A stretch of DNA of 64,000 nucleotides from Trissonchulus latispiculum (GCA_030248195.1 JASAND010027998.1:1-64000), one strand, 5' to 3'; positions 1 through 11,404 are shown, counted from the first letter of the stretch. Made by a program: numbers and translations. The notes: generated by a model not told the origin, from the sequence alone.

Positions 1-319
1 GTGATTTCAATTCGCGCAATCCTATTTTACGAGGCATATACTGACTTTATGATATATAAAATTCGCATGGCTACCCAAATTCAAACTTGCAACTATTCAC
101 TTACAGCATGGAACATTTCCAACGAAATCTTCTTGTTAGTCAGTTCTTCTATCGTCCACCGCTCTGTCTGTCGGATAAGCAGTTTTCAATTTCCCACTAG
201 ATGATTTAGCAGTTCAGGAAAAAACCCAATTCCAGAATTGAAATGGCATCCGCTATTGACACCAACTTTAATCGGTCCACGCAACCAGGAGCCAGGAATC
301 CTGGCAGCCTCGCCAGTTG
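1..319. other. no gene; possible primer-binding site next to LTR-like repeat
   Basis: No convincing coding sequence. On the minus strand, positions 315 down to 298 begin TGGCGAGG, four bases beyond the end of the 194-bp LTR-like repeat. This resembles a primer-binding site complementary to a tRNA 3' CCA end; from memory it is closest to an arginine tRNA. If correct, the neighbouring repeat is the 5' LTR of a minus-strand element whose body lies outside the window. Confidence 0.3.
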
Positions 320-513
320 TGATGATAGGAGCAGTTGAAGCTAAGACACGTCGTTTAATCCAGTACAGAATGCTCGAAAGCAACCAACAATCAGTAACAA
401 AGCAATCAGGAGAGATGTGTATACGTTTTTCAAAAGAGGTCGATCAAAATCACCAAAAACACAAGAACGTTTTTATAATTTGTGATTTGAGTCTTTTAAC
501 TTAATTCATTACA
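320..513 (-). repeat. 194-bp LTR-like repeat, copy A
   Basis: On the minus strand it runs from TGTAATGAATTAAG to CCTATCATCA, with TG...CA ends. An almost identical sequence of the same length lies at 7758-7951 on the plus strand. The candidate primer-binding site just beyond its end (315-298) favours a short 5' LTR. The alternative is that the two copies are long terminal inverted repeats of one 7.6-kb element. No matching short target duplication was found. Confidence 0.5.
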
Positions 514-2816
514 GTGGGCGCTTTCAGATGCCCGAAAAGGCCCACAGTGTTTGCCAGTCTATTAGGTCTGAGGTTGTACCATGCTGTGTCGCTGTTTGTG
601 TTCATTGTTTTCGGCGTTTTAAGTTCTCAATATATTCTGTTCCATTTCGTTTGTATCCTGTTCCACTTCAGTTACAGTTTGATTTTTTCCCTGTTAAGGC
701 CCAACTTGTAGAGCAGTTGCGCCCTGCTTTCCTTACTTTTCCCAATCGTCTTTGTCTCAGTGGTTCTGTTATTGTTCTGCATGAGTTGCCTGCTTTCCGG
801 GGGCGTGACAGATCCTTTCTGCAGCATGCCGCCCCCGGGTCTATTCCTTGCTTGCCACTGCTCGTACTGCCCACTCCCTTCTGCCGCATGATTTGCTTTC
901 TGTTGATTTTTAGAGCATGGTTTATTTTGCTTGGTAACTGGTTCCCTGTCCCCTAAAGGCAAGAAGTATGAATTTTCAAAGTTCCTCACCATCCCATTTG
1001 AGGTTTGGTCTAGAAAGCTAGGGTGTAAGATTTACAATTGAGGCTGATGAGCGAAATCAAACGAATGCCCCCTTTGTTAGAGCTTTTGCACAACTCCCCC
1101 CTGTAGTTTTGACTGTCCCACCCCGTTCTTCGTTGCTTGATCTGCTCTGTCCGATACTAACTGTTGTGTGCATGATTGTTTGCTGCAGGTATAAGCTTAC
1201 GTAGTAATGTCCCTTGAGTCTACGGTCCAGGTCCAAAACCAGTTAGTTCAAACCCATGACCTTTGATATACTGAGTAATACAGGGAGTAGCTTATTGTTA
1301 CAGTTTCTGTCATTGTGTTTCGTTTCATCTTTACTGTGTTTTGTTGATTTTCTATGTTTTCAGTTGTTTGCAGCCGCAGCATCTCGGCCAACGCCCAGCT
1401 TTGGTAGTTTAGTCTGTTTTGAAGTTTACACTGATGAGCATCTACGCGTATGAAGGAACGAATATCCATTTTTTAGCAAAACATGGTGTTAAAAAGTTGA
1501 TAAAGGAAATGGTTTTCCATGAAACTTGATGACAAAGTTTTACTACACAACAGCAAGAATAGACTTGGGAGTAGTATTTTGGGAGTAGCAATAGCAACAG
1601 TTTTCTGTGCCCATGTCTGTACTAGTTCTAGATTTCCTGTTCTTCCTGCCAGTTTTTCCATTGGTTTGCACCTACAGTCAAGAGATCAAGGCCTGCTTCA
1701 CAATTCAAGAGCTAATCTGTCACTGTCTGAGTTTTCTGTTTTGTTGCTTTCTACCCTGTTGCACCGTTTGAATTTGAGATGGTTGTTGCTGTCAGTCGCA
1801 CTAACGGTCTGCTAGCATGTTGTTTTCTTTACGTTACGTTTCTCAAGGGTTAATGGAATGAGGTGAACACTGTAGAATAACATAAAATAGCATCATGAAC
1901 GCAAACTAGACTAACACTAAACGCATTGTCGCAGGAAGGACTCGTGTTTACTTGAGTCATATTAATTTCTGAATGATTAATGCGACTTGGTTGAAGATGA
2001 TTAGTAATTTATGTTTCCGCGTTTCGGTTTGCCGCTGGGTGAGCTCTCATCCACCGTGTCACGGATACTATGTCTCATTTTGTCGTTCGATACTTTATAG
2101 GCTGTTTCTCAGCAATGGCATTTTTGATTCTTTTGGTTCGAGGCAGCGGCTGGCATTTAGTAGTGGTTGGATCATTCGCTCTCCCATGGTCATCATCGTC
2201 GAAACTCCAGCTGGTTGTGGCTCCACCGTCCGGAACCCTGCATCCGTTGGTCGCATCGCCGCCCCACCCGGCGCCCTGGGGAACTGCTCTGTCGATTCTG
2301 CAGCCGTTTACTCGCGGCTATTACGCTCTTCTACTCCGGCTCCACATCCCCTCGGAACATTTGTCCAAACTCCAACCGCAACATCCTGTCTGTTGACTGG
2401 TGCCACCACCATTACACCAACATCATGTTACCGATACCGCTGCTGTGCTCGTGCACTCCCAGCACCCACGGCCTGTCCTACAGTCTCCTGGTTGCCTCCC
2501 TGCTGTATTCGTCCTCCGAAGAATTAGCCATAGACTCTATACTGGCCATTTATAAACTGCTATTAACTATTCTCCTACCGGTGAAGCCTGTTTTTGATCC
2601 TGACCATGCTGAACTGCCACTAAAACCGTACTGGTTTGTTTGTACAGTTTTTATATTGTATTTCTATCACCCATTGCTGACCATACTGTTATTTTTCCTC
2701 TGCTGTTTGACTAATCGCACCAAGATATTCCATAATCACTGCTTACATTGTATCGCTTGTGTTAATTTATGTTCCACTCCCTAGTGTAACTTTGTACCAG
2801 TTTTTGCGGTGGAGAG
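514..2816. other. no recognisable gene; purine-rich tract abuts LTR
   Basis: Reading frames here are short, of biased composition, and match no family I recognise. The last dozen bases (GCGGTGGAGAG just before 2817) are purine-rich and look like a polypurine tract in front of the LTR at 2817. This stretch could therefore be the decayed 3' interior of a plus-strand LTR element. Confidence 0.3.
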
Positions 2817-3862
2817 TGTAAAGGCAGATTTTGGCTATCTCAGCCAGATCTCAGGCTAAGAATGAAAAGAAAAGTTGAAATTTTCGCTGTGTCTCTGTGT
2901 TTTTTGTACTGTGTCTCAAACCCTTGACTCTGTAACTAATAACTGTTTCTTGTTCTTGTGATTTTACTAATTTTCTGTGAGTTATTTTACTAACCTTGTA
3001 AATTTTGTATGAATTAATTAACTGTCCACAATTTGCTGAAACTTTATGTGAGGCCGATTATCTGTTTGTTTCATTGTTTGACCATCTTGTTTAGTTTGGG
3101 GTTGACTTGCATGAAGGAAGGTCGGTTTTGGAGACCTGCGAATTCTTGTGTGTGTTCTAGGCATTGTGCTGTATTCTGAACTCCTGATCTGGTTGACTGT
3201 ATCGTCTGGTTTGGCCGTGAGCGCCCAATCTGTCATAGTAGCTGGTTCTTGCTGAAGTCTTATTTCGGTCGTCTCCCCATTCTCACAGTCCTGTAAAGCA
3301 TTTAACCCGCTGAATCAATTATTATTTTCTATTCTCTTTGGACAAAGATAAACCTTGTAAGTTTCGACAACCGTCGGAGTGAAAGTAGTTTATGGAGAAT
3401 CCTTAATCGGTTCCTGAAGTTAATATTCATATAATTAATCTCGTGAATTATTTGTCTGCCTATCAACTAACTGTAATCCTGATATCATACGATTGTTGTA
3501 GTGTGATTATATTAATAATTTTATTTAAGGTATTGTTGACTTAATACTAGGGAAATTGATCTGAGGTGCAAGGTGGACCATTGTCTTAGTTTCGGAAGCC
3601 TTGCCTAGGTGGTATAATTAGTTGACCTCAAAGTTCCGTTGAGCGGTCAACTAATTATTAAGTAGTTTAAGGGTTGATTAATCCTATCTATGAAGCTTGA
3701 ACCATTTCACCAGTGCTCAAATTGTGATTTGACTTTATCAAGTTTGCCCGACCCCCAAACCTGTGCAAAGAAAGGGCTGAGTGTAATAAAGTTATCAAGT
3801 TAAAACTTTGAAGTGACTTCTCAGCTCCTAAAAAGACTATTAGCCTAACCTTTTTCTTTACA
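2817..3862 (+). repeat. LTR of the Ty3/gypsy-like family, plus orientation
   Basis: It starts TGTAAAGG and ends CTTTACA, a perfect 7-bp terminal inversion (TGTAAAG/CTTTACA). It is homologous over most of its length to the reverse complement of 20195-21206, the 5' LTR of the minus-strand element. The copies differ by two large indels: about 375 bp near 3391-3768 present only here, and about 350 bp near 20585-20930 present only there. The upstream side is purine-rich and the downstream side shows no primer-binding site, so this is best read as a 3' LTR. The flanking 5-mers differ, which argues against a simple solo LTR. Confidence 0.75.
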
Positions 3863-5748
3863 TATATGAGATAAAATGTGATAATGCAAAATAAAGTTAA
3901 CAGAAATTGCGGCATCCCCCCACTTTATGGTTTAGGTCCTACCTCTGGCAAACAGCAAGCACTGTGCCAGAGGATGCAATTTATTATTAAGTGACTCCTT
4001 GAAGGAACAAATTTGAGAAAACAGGAAATTAAACAGACAAGAAAGTCTTGCTTCTGCTCTTAGAATAAAAGTTGGGACAAATGTCGCAATCCATCAGTGA
4101 AAGGCCATAAAAGCGCGACTTTCCAAGAAAATATGAGATTAATCACAAAAATAATTTTTCTCTACTTTGGAATGGAATGAGCAGTCTTGAAATATTTTAG
4201 ATCAAGAGTAATTGTTTCGATAACAACCACCACAAGCTAAAACAATTTAGCCTCACAGTCCTTAAGTAAAATGGAATTCATTACAGCCTTCCCAAGAAAA
4301 AAAGGTAGTTTTTGAACTTGGTGGGTGAAGTTGAACACAAAGAATTCTAAATTTCATCTTGAGCGTACGGAAATTTTAAACTTTATCCCAGGTTATGCAG
4401 GATCCAACAATAAAATTAAAGCCAGTTCACACAGATCAATTAATGCATGACACAATAGGGTAAAACGATATGCATGGTAACAGTGATTTACAGTGACAAA
4501 AATCCATAATATAGCTTCACGGCAAAACAACCACAAGAATATAGTAGATAAGTGTGTAAATTCAGGTTTGCTTAAAAATTCAGTTTAACTTCTTTTCAAA
4601 GGAAATATATATCATAAACATCCTATATAGCGAAAATTAAGGAGAGCAATATACACAGAGGTTCATAAGAAACAGTAACATGATGTAACGTGTATAGTAA
4701 GAACAGAGTATAAAGGCATAAACATAAACATATATAGGAATAAATCATAAGCATAATTATATTGGCACAAGGATATTGAGACAGGTAAAATACAGAGATA
4801 TCAGTGACTCGAAGCAACATGCACATATATATATATAGTAGGAGTAGAATATACGGGTTTAAATACAAACATGTGGCATACAGCATAAAACATAAGTATT
4901 AATATACAAGCATAAACATATTGAGGGAGATAAATACAAGACATGATCCAAAAACATAACATGAAATCATATAGTACAGCGAATTCTTTAATGTATGGTC
5001 AATGTTCGCTTATTTGCTATCAAGCTAAATGTTGATTTGCTATTATTGTTTTCCGATATCAGTTCTAAACTGCTGTAATTCTAATTGTAGTGATCCTAAA
5101 CTTTCCGAACTGTAGTAATACTAATTTCTTCCCTATTGTTCTTCCCTATAATGAAACCACCTCTCGTCTCGTTTGTAGTAATATTCGATCAACAACGATC
5201 AACAATATTCGATCCTAAACAACTAAAAAATCTTATGTTGACAACTCGGGGGCGAAGGCTAGTATAAATGATGTCACTGTGCTACTAATCTGCCTATATA
5301 GAGATGAATGTAATTCAAATTGTATAGAAGTTGAAAAACAAGACTATGAGATAAGGAGGAGGATGAGTATAAAACAATGAAATACAAAGCAATAGAAGTG
5401 CGCGCCTAATCGGCTGAGCTTAAGCAAGGGAATTTGTGGCTATTTGCTTACAGTACTCAAGACCAGAACGGTCTTAAAGTTGACAAAGATTGAACAGGTT
5501 GACTGAATTTTTGATTACTAAAGAGACATGATAGCTTACAGAATTAAGATCTTAAAAGCTGATCCTATGAAATTTAAAACGAAAGGAAAGCAAAAAGACA
5601 AAACTATCGGATGAAACTCCAGCAAGTAACAGACCAGAGGCAATTCTACTTTCTCCGCCTTTACCATAGGAGACCCCGTGTCTCGGTAAAAACAGATGAG
5701 AGAATTAGTAACTGCCTGCCAACGACCGACGCTTATCCAACAGTTATG
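3863..5748. other. gene-free AT-rich stretch
   Basis: No supported coding region, RNA gene or repeat boundary was seen. The DNA is AT-rich with simple TATA-type runs around 4820-4840. Confidence 0.5.
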
Positions 5749-6324
5749 TCATGTTATGTTATTAAAATGAAGGTCAGTCCGTCCGTCTTCAGATTTTTCG
5801 AAGCAAGCATGATCGCTGAAATCGTCATACAAGGGCAGTAGATTCACTTGAAGGCCTTTGTCCTGGAGAGAGTTAATCAGGTCTTTTATCTCTTTATTAA
5901 CACGTCTGACTGTGAGTTGAAATCGGCTGGATTTTCCAGGAAGATCGTGGGGTTGGTTGAATCTTGGAGGAAGTTCCCCAATCCATACTTTGGCTGAAGG
6001 ATTGTGCTGACAGAGGCGTTTTAAGCCGCGAAACAGTCGCAAAATTGAAGCAATTTTCTTTGGTTGAAGAGCACCATCCCTTGACCGCATTGGGGTCCAT
6101 GGATCAATTGCGATATTGTTAGTGCCACCAAGGATTATACATCCGCGACATTTTTCATGCAGTGCCAAGCTTGCAATTTTTATGAGATCCTGTATTTTAG
6201 CACCACTGACAGAGACAATTTTCATTTGCTTGTCACTGATGTGTGGCAGCCTACGACCCTGAGAATCTGTAGCCACTAAAACTTTCGAAAAATCATTTTC
6301 CTTGAATGAGTGTCGAACGTTCAT
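5749..6324 (-). CDS. SGNH/GDSL hydrolase-like protein, probably retroelement-derived
   Basis: A 191-residue frame. The pattern fits a small SGNH-fold esterase. Residues 17-25 (VATDSQGRR) match block I with Ser21 as candidate nucleophile, Gly41 fits block II, GGTNN at 66-70 fits the oxyanion asparagine block III, and TDLHF near residues 183-187 carries a candidate catalytic His186. Block I has ATDS rather than GDS, and the Asp before the His sits two rather than three residues upstream, so the catalytic site is divergent. SGNH domains are known in the ORF1 proteins of some LINEs and in other invertebrate mobile elements, which fits this repeat-rich setting. No upstream exon is convincing. The Met at 6324 is the first in the open frame and the true N-terminus may lie further upstream. 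Enzyme activity is unproven. Confidence 0.5.
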   Translation of the reverse strand: MNVRHSFKENDFSKVLVATDSQGRRLPHISDKQMKIVSVSGAKIQDLIKIASLALHEKCRGCIILGGTNNIAIDPWTPMRSRDGALQPKKIASILRLFRGLKRLCQHNPSAKVWIGELPPRFNQPHDLPGKSSRFQLTVRRVNKEIKDLINSLQDKGLQVNLLPLYDDFSDHACFEKSEDGRTDLHFNNIT

Positions 6325-6552
6325 TAGTATTTTCCCATAGCGTTTTGACCAGGAAAGCGACGAGGGTGTCTTTGGAGGAGTTCAGCTTTGGTAAGTCCCG
6401 CTCTATAGAAAAGGTCACGTCGATGATGAGGTATACTGTCTGAAGCAGCTTCAATCAGGTTGGCTGATGCGGTTCCCAGCAACTGTTTAAGGAGATCGGG
6501 ATTTTGCCCGAACTTGGAATAGACTATGCCTTCGATTATCGCTAACTTGCAT

Positions 6553-7574
6553 CATACATGGGCAACGAATGAAGGTCTGGCCTATACAGCTTTGGAAAAA
6601 TTCTGCGCGGGGGTCTACGAGCTTCGGGGGGGGGGTCCGATAGCTATTTTTACTACCAGCTGCAAAAATTACATAATTACTGTCATTGGATTTGAGATTT
6701 GTGAGAGCTCCGCCAGGTTCAGTTTCTTCATTTTCTTCATTTTCTTTCATTCTTCTTCATATCCAAACTACGGATTTTCCCATGGCCTTGATAGTCGATA
6801 CTACTACGGATTCAGCAACAAAAAATTACCTCATTATTTACCTAAGAACTTTAGAAAACAACTACCCTCAGACATATTTTTATAGATTATAGATTATTAT
6901 CGATTAGAGTATTTATAGAGTATAAAAGCCTCGCTAGATATGCAGTCATCAGGTGGAGTCGTTGCAGGAAAGTATCGTTACATGAAAAAGTTGTCGGCAC
7001 AACCCAGTGACTGCAGCACTGGCGCACCACTTCGCGCTGCGCGGAGTCACAATTTTGCAGCTCTGACGCAGCGCGCGCTGCGCGGAGTCACATTTTTGCA
7101 GCTCTGACGCAGCGCGCGCGCTGCGCGGGGGTCACATTTTTGCAACTCTGACGCAGCGCTTCTCGCTGCGCGGAGTCACATTTTTGCAGCTCTGACGCAG
7201 CGCTTCTCGCTGCGCGGGGGTCACATTTTTGCAGCTCTGACGCAGCGCTTCTCGCTGCGCGGAGTCACATTTTGCAGCTCTGACGCAGCCCTTCGCGCTG
7301 CGCAGGGGTTTAATTTTCGCAGCTCTGACGCAACGCGCGCGCTGCGCGGGAGTCACATTTTTGCAGCTCTGACGCAGAGCTTCTCGCTGCGCGGAGTCAC
7401 ATTTTTGCAGCTCTGACGCAGCGCTCCGCGCTGCGCGGCTGTTAAAATTTTCTCTCAGCCCCCGCGCAGCGCTTCGCGCTGCGCGGGGGTCAAAAATTTT
7501 GCTGCGCACTGCGCGGGGGTCTGGGAATTTGGCCTATACATGTATAGGGCCAGTATAGGCATTGCCCATGTGTG
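6553..7574. mobile_element. possible MITE with CATACATGGGCAA ends
   Basis: CATACATGGGCAA at 6553-6565 matches the reverse complement of TTGCCCATGTGTG at 7562-7574 at 12 of 13 positions. Further inside, both ends carry GGCCTATAC-type and GCGGGGGTC-type motifs. The interior is the 44-bp hairpin repeat array. No clear target duplication was found. Confidence 0.35.
7020..7530. repeat. tandem array of about 44-bp hairpin-forming repeats
   Basis: Roughly eleven units share the pattern GCTGCGCGGAGTCACA, then TTTTTGCAGCTCTGACGCAG, then CGCTTC. Each junction makes a GC-rich palindrome (GCAGCGC...GCGCTGC), so every unit can form a short hairpin. The GC-rich block stands out in AT-rich surroundings. 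Reading frames across it are by-products of the repeat. Confidence 0.85.
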
Positions 7575-7744
7575 ATTTTGGCCATATAATATTTACTAAT
7601 TGAAGTGATCACAACATATAACTTACAATTCTCTTGAGTCCTAGCCCAGAAGTAAAATTACTTAAACGTAAGCATGGCTACCTGGATGCAACTGATCACT
7701 TCCGTAAACGAATGCTATTATGAATTAAGAATCAATTCTGGTGT

Positions 7745-7757
7745 GGAAAGGGGGGAA
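7745..7757 (+). other. polypurine tract
   Basis: GGAAAGGGGGGAA directly precedes the TG start of the LTR-like repeat at 7758, the normal position of a plus-strand priming site. It suggests the 3' end of a plus-strand LTR element, although no coding interior remains upstream. Confidence 0.5.
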
Positions 7758-7951
7758 TGTAATGAATTAAGTTAAAAGACTCAAATCACAAAATATAAAA
7801 ACGTTCTTGTGTTTTTGGTGATTTTGATCGACCTCTTTTGAAAAACGTATACACATCTCTCCTGATTGCTTTGTTACTGATTGTTGGTTGCTTTCAAGCA
7901 TTCTGTACTGAATTAAACGACGTGTGTTAGCTTCAACTGCTCCTATCATCA
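7758..7951 (+). repeat. 194-bp LTR-like repeat, copy B
   Basis: Starts TGTAATGAATTAAG and ends CCTATCATCA. It has the same length as copy A (320-513) with only a few substitutions, but in the opposite orientation. The preceding polypurine tract supports a 3' LTR. The sequence beyond 7951 has no primer-binding site and does not repeat the upstream flank. Confidence 0.55.
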
Positions 7952-8148
7952 CACCCACCATCCATGGGGACCAGGCCGATGGAAGGAACAATGGAGAAGG
8001 GGACCAGGGGTAGGGAGATCTTCCGAGTCAGAGAAATCGCACAAGAACTGGGCTCAGGTTCAGGCTGGTCATCAGACTCAGACGACCGTGTACCGGCAGA
8101 GGCGGAGGAAAAGTTGTGGACAATCCAGGTGGAAACGCGCTCAGCCAT
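7952..8148 (-). pseudogene. short ORF truncated by the LTR-like repeat
   Basis: A minus-strand frame opens at Met 8148 with a Ser/Glu/Pro-rich, low-complexity sequence and runs about 65 codons into the 194-bp repeat. It lies in the same orientation as the ORF at 8335-8961. I recognise no family, and it may not be coding. Confidence 0.15.
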
Positions 8149-8334
8149 GATACTATAATAGAAAAGAGGGAAAACATGAACTACTGATCACTCTGACAAC
8201 TCCAGGCATACTAAGTGACTAGCTAAGGATGTCGGTTCACAAACACTCTAATTAACTCTTGCAGTACTCAGGATTATGTAGCAAGGATTATGTAGGGATA
8301 GATATATGAGGTAACAAAGAGATTTAGAGTCATT

Positions 8335-8961
8335 TTACAGTATATTAGGGTGGTAAACAGGACACTCATTGGGCATGCGCATACGAAAATCAAGCACATC
8401 ATGCGGGACAGAACCGTGCAAAACAAAAGGGATACGGGCAAGCAACAACTTAGATTTATCACATAACATCTGCATTCCATTTGTATAATACCACCCATCA
8501 ATTTCATGCAAAATGACAACATGCGGAGACTGACACTTCATATTTGGACAACGGTACATTTTCCCACCTAACGAGGAGATAAGCTGGCGCAGTTTCAATT
8601 TTAGGGGGTTTCGGGACAAACGGACATCATCATGCAGGGGAAACAGGGTAATAGGGACACCAAAATAACTCAACGCAGTACGCCACCAGCACTCAATACA
8701 TAGAAACGTGCAGACCTGGGCTAAAGAAGGGCTTTGTAAATGATCGCGTCGTTTAACCTTGAAAAGATGGGACATGCGAGGATCTGTGTAGACATCGACT
8801 GTGCCAGGTAACATTTTCAATCCCTCGGGGAGAGCGTTTGGTTCTCGATAGATGCCGCGCATCTCAACAGGACAAACCATTTCAACGGGATCCTCATCGA
8901 CATCATCACCCTCAACTTTGCCAACAAATGGGGAACACTGAACGACCAACTTTGGAGCCAT
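8335..8961 (-). CDS. unrecognised 208-residue cysteine-rich protein
   Basis: One uninterrupted frame from the Met at 8961. The sequence is not of low complexity. It has an acidic patch near residues 17-28 and several cysteines, including CTFLCIEC and a CPNMKC pair followed by a lone Cys, which could bind zinc. No transmembrane segment or signal peptide is evident. It lies on the same strand as, and about 1.1 kb downstream of, the end of the decayed Pol polyprotein, so it could be an accessory ORF of that element or of another one. I do not recognise the family, and the coding call rests on length and composition only. Confidence 0.35.
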   Translation of the reverse strand: MAPKLVVQCSPFVGKVEGDDVDEDPVEMVCPVEMRGIYREPNALPEGLKMLPGTVDVYTDPRMSHLFKVKRRDHLQSPSLAQVCTFLCIECWWRTALSYFGVPITLFPLHDDVRLSRNPLKLKLRQLISSLGGKMYRCPNMKCQSPHVVILHEIDGWYYTNGMQMLCDKSKLLLARIPFVLHGSVPHDVLDFRMRMPNECPVYHPNIL

Positions 8962-10032
8962 GCTTCGTTAGCACCTTCTAAAGTGGAGATAAATTTTCAG
9001 TAACGTTTATCCTCTTTCCTTCTTCGGACATTCTTACCCTGTGCACGATAACTTAATCACACTTAAATTCGTCAATTCCAACCCGAATCTCCCAACATAT
9101 TCCATGACAACAGAATGCACAGTATATTATGAGGATTAGTAGCATGCAACAAAACTAGATAACATCAGAGGAACGATGAATAGTTAAACACAAACTTTAT
9201 GCACCTAACTAACTAAAATTCATTGCATTCCAAGTCCTTACAGCATATCATTGCACGAGCATCATTGCATATTACACAATAACAAAAATAAAATGACAAA
9301 GGTGTTTTTGTGTATTTTTGTTGATTCTTATGAATTATGTTACTTTTATGCATTTTGTTGATAATATTACTTCTTCTAGTGTGTTTTGCAATTTTCGTAA
9401 TAGAACTCTCTATACACGTTAATGACAGGGAATCGCTATAATACAATAAACATACGAGTCTACCCATAAGGTTTAAACTTGTGTAATTTTTTTGGTCATT
9501 TTTGCATAGTTGAGTTTAAGCCGTTTTGATGATGCTAAATCACACAAGGTGACGTTAGCTTTGTGATGCAGCGAACATTTTCAGAATTTAGTAATGTACA
9601 ACGGCATTATAAAATTTGTACCAGAATTTCAAAATTGACAACCAAAACTTCGGCGAATACTGCCTATACCGTCGGTAAGATGTTGAGACCGAGGTACAAT
9701 GCCCAACCGTGGATCAAAATAGCTACAATTTACATTTCCTCCCACAGTACAGATGTTAGGTACCGGGGCAATGCCTAACCTGGAGCAACTTTAGCACAGT
9801 TCAGACTCTAGATCATCGGCTGAGATGGCATAGCCGAGACCTGTTCTTCAAACCACTGACTATTCGCGTTACTAAAGTCCGGTCGAACAGAATTGCAACA
9901 CTATAAAGGTCAATACAATTTAGAGTACTGAATACTAGTTTTGAAGCTTATTGGAAACATAGTTTACAAATTTTGGTCGATGAAACTTTACAAAGTTTAC
10001 AGCAATTTCTATTTTACAGATCACAGTAAAGT
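8962..10032. other. no recognisable gene
   Basis: AT-rich DNA between the unrecognised ORF and the end of the Pol frame. In a complete element this region would carry the 3' untranslated part and an LTR, but no minus-oriented copy of the TGTAAAG...CTTTACA LTR is present here or further left. Confidence 0.4.
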
Positions 10033-11396
10033 TTACCGTCCGAGCGGTCTCTCAGACGAGCGCAGTTCTCGAGGTGGGTCAGAAGCTGCGCGTGTCGATC
10101 GCTGTGATCGGTGGAACGGGTTCCGAAACAGCGGTGCTGGCCCGGAGAACAGTGGGCTTTCGGCCAAAAGTTTTCTTACATCTACTCCCACAGCGGATGG
10201 GTAAGTGTCATCATTAGGTGATGATTGTTTGGAAGATCCACTTGACAACTCCCGTATATTAATCTTGGGCACCTTGCTAGTGGGCCACTTGCCGTGATGG
10301 GGTTCTCGAACAGACAAGACCACCATGAAATGGTCACTGTTAACTTTGTCCTCGACCTAACAATGCTTCGGGAGTGAACAGCTGCCCATTCTTTCCCAAA
10401 TTTAGAATAGGACATTATGGGAGTATGTAACCATGCGGCGGCCAAAAAGAGTTCGTCATCGGTTGCTTTTAACAATCTCTTTTTTACCTCATCAATTTTA
10501 GGAAACATATTTCTGAATCGGGGTGTATGTTCGTAAGTACACAGGAATTCATACAGTTCTCCCCGAATGTCGGCCCAGGAATCTTCCATTCCCGTCATGG
10601 CAAGCGAGAGAGCCCGATAGTAGCAGTTCCCATCCCCCAGCACATCTATAACTTCATATGGCTCATACAAGGGCATATGTTGCATCAATACCGGTAAGGG
10701 ATGCCTAACAGGAAAACCTCGGAGGACGGCAATTCGTTGTTGCCACCGCTCGTCCACGGGATTAAAGAACTTCCGCGGATTATAGTACAACGGATCCTTG
10801 TCAGGGGAAAGTGTCTCGTCAGAAAGGTATTGCGGGGCATCACTGTCCTCCGCTTCTGAATTTGAATCTCTAATAGCGAGCTTTGGTCCTTTTTCCTTCT
10901 TTTGTGCGGGTGATAGGGGAATCCTACCGGCGGATGGCTCGGGAGTAGTTTTGTGCTCTTGCGGCGACAATTCTTGCTGTAATGCACTTCGACGCCGGGT
11001 AACCCTGGGCACGGGTTCCGGTTTATTCTCCTGTTCATGCAGAGGCTCGCTGGCCTTCCTAGCCTTTTTAGTAGGTCCCTTAAGGGCACGTTTAAGTGGT
11101 GAGACGCAAGTCTTCTTGGGTGCGACGACCTGTCTGGAGGCCTTCAGCTCCGAATCCTCTGAATTGGACTGGTCACTAACGTTGTACTCATGTGTCGGTG
11201 CAGTAATAACACGAGGCTCCACACACGGAACCATGTCATTGAACTGGACATTGATCAGCTTGGCCCGACGATTTCCGGCTGGGTAGACTGTGGCTACACA
11301 TCCAAAAATTTTCCCAATTCGATAAGGACACATGCGTTTATCAAGTAATTTATACACCTGATCTCGCTTAGCGACATTAGATGCCTTAATGAGCAC
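10033..11396 (-). pseudogene. Pol C-terminus: integrase tail plus OTU-like cysteine protease
   Basis: Continues from the integrase in the element's direction. Residues 1-45 (counting from 11396) resemble a chromatin-tethering integrase tail, with PYRIGKIFG recalling a GPF/Y-type motif. A Lys/Ser/Glu-rich linker of about 190 residues follows. Residues 255-258 are Asp-Gly-Asn-Cys in the context LGDGNCYYRALS, the OTU-family nucleophile motif, and the next 90 residues keep OTU-like spacing. The matching catalytic-histidine motif (DHFMVV) lies in another frame near 10335, so a frameshift separates the two catalytic parts. That second frame runs on to a stop at 10033. OTU proteases normally remove ubiquitin or process polyproteins; here the role is inferred only. 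The copy is inactive. Confidence 0.7.
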
Positions 11397-11404
11397 TAGA
11401 TCAC

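Noticed and set aside
2167..2784. 205-codon plus-strand frame
   Set aside because: Composition is biased, it overlaps two other open frames of similar length and no motif is recognisable.
7132..7509. 125-codon repetitive frame
   Set aside because: An artefact of the 44-bp hairpin array, whose unit length mixes frames; no start context or homology.
7020..7530. CRISPR array
   Set aside because: Units are continuous without unique spacers, and the sequence is eukaryotic.
10798..11286. 162-codon plus-strand frame
   Set aside because: Antisense shadow of the integrase-OTU linker, whose charged composition leaves the opposite strand open.
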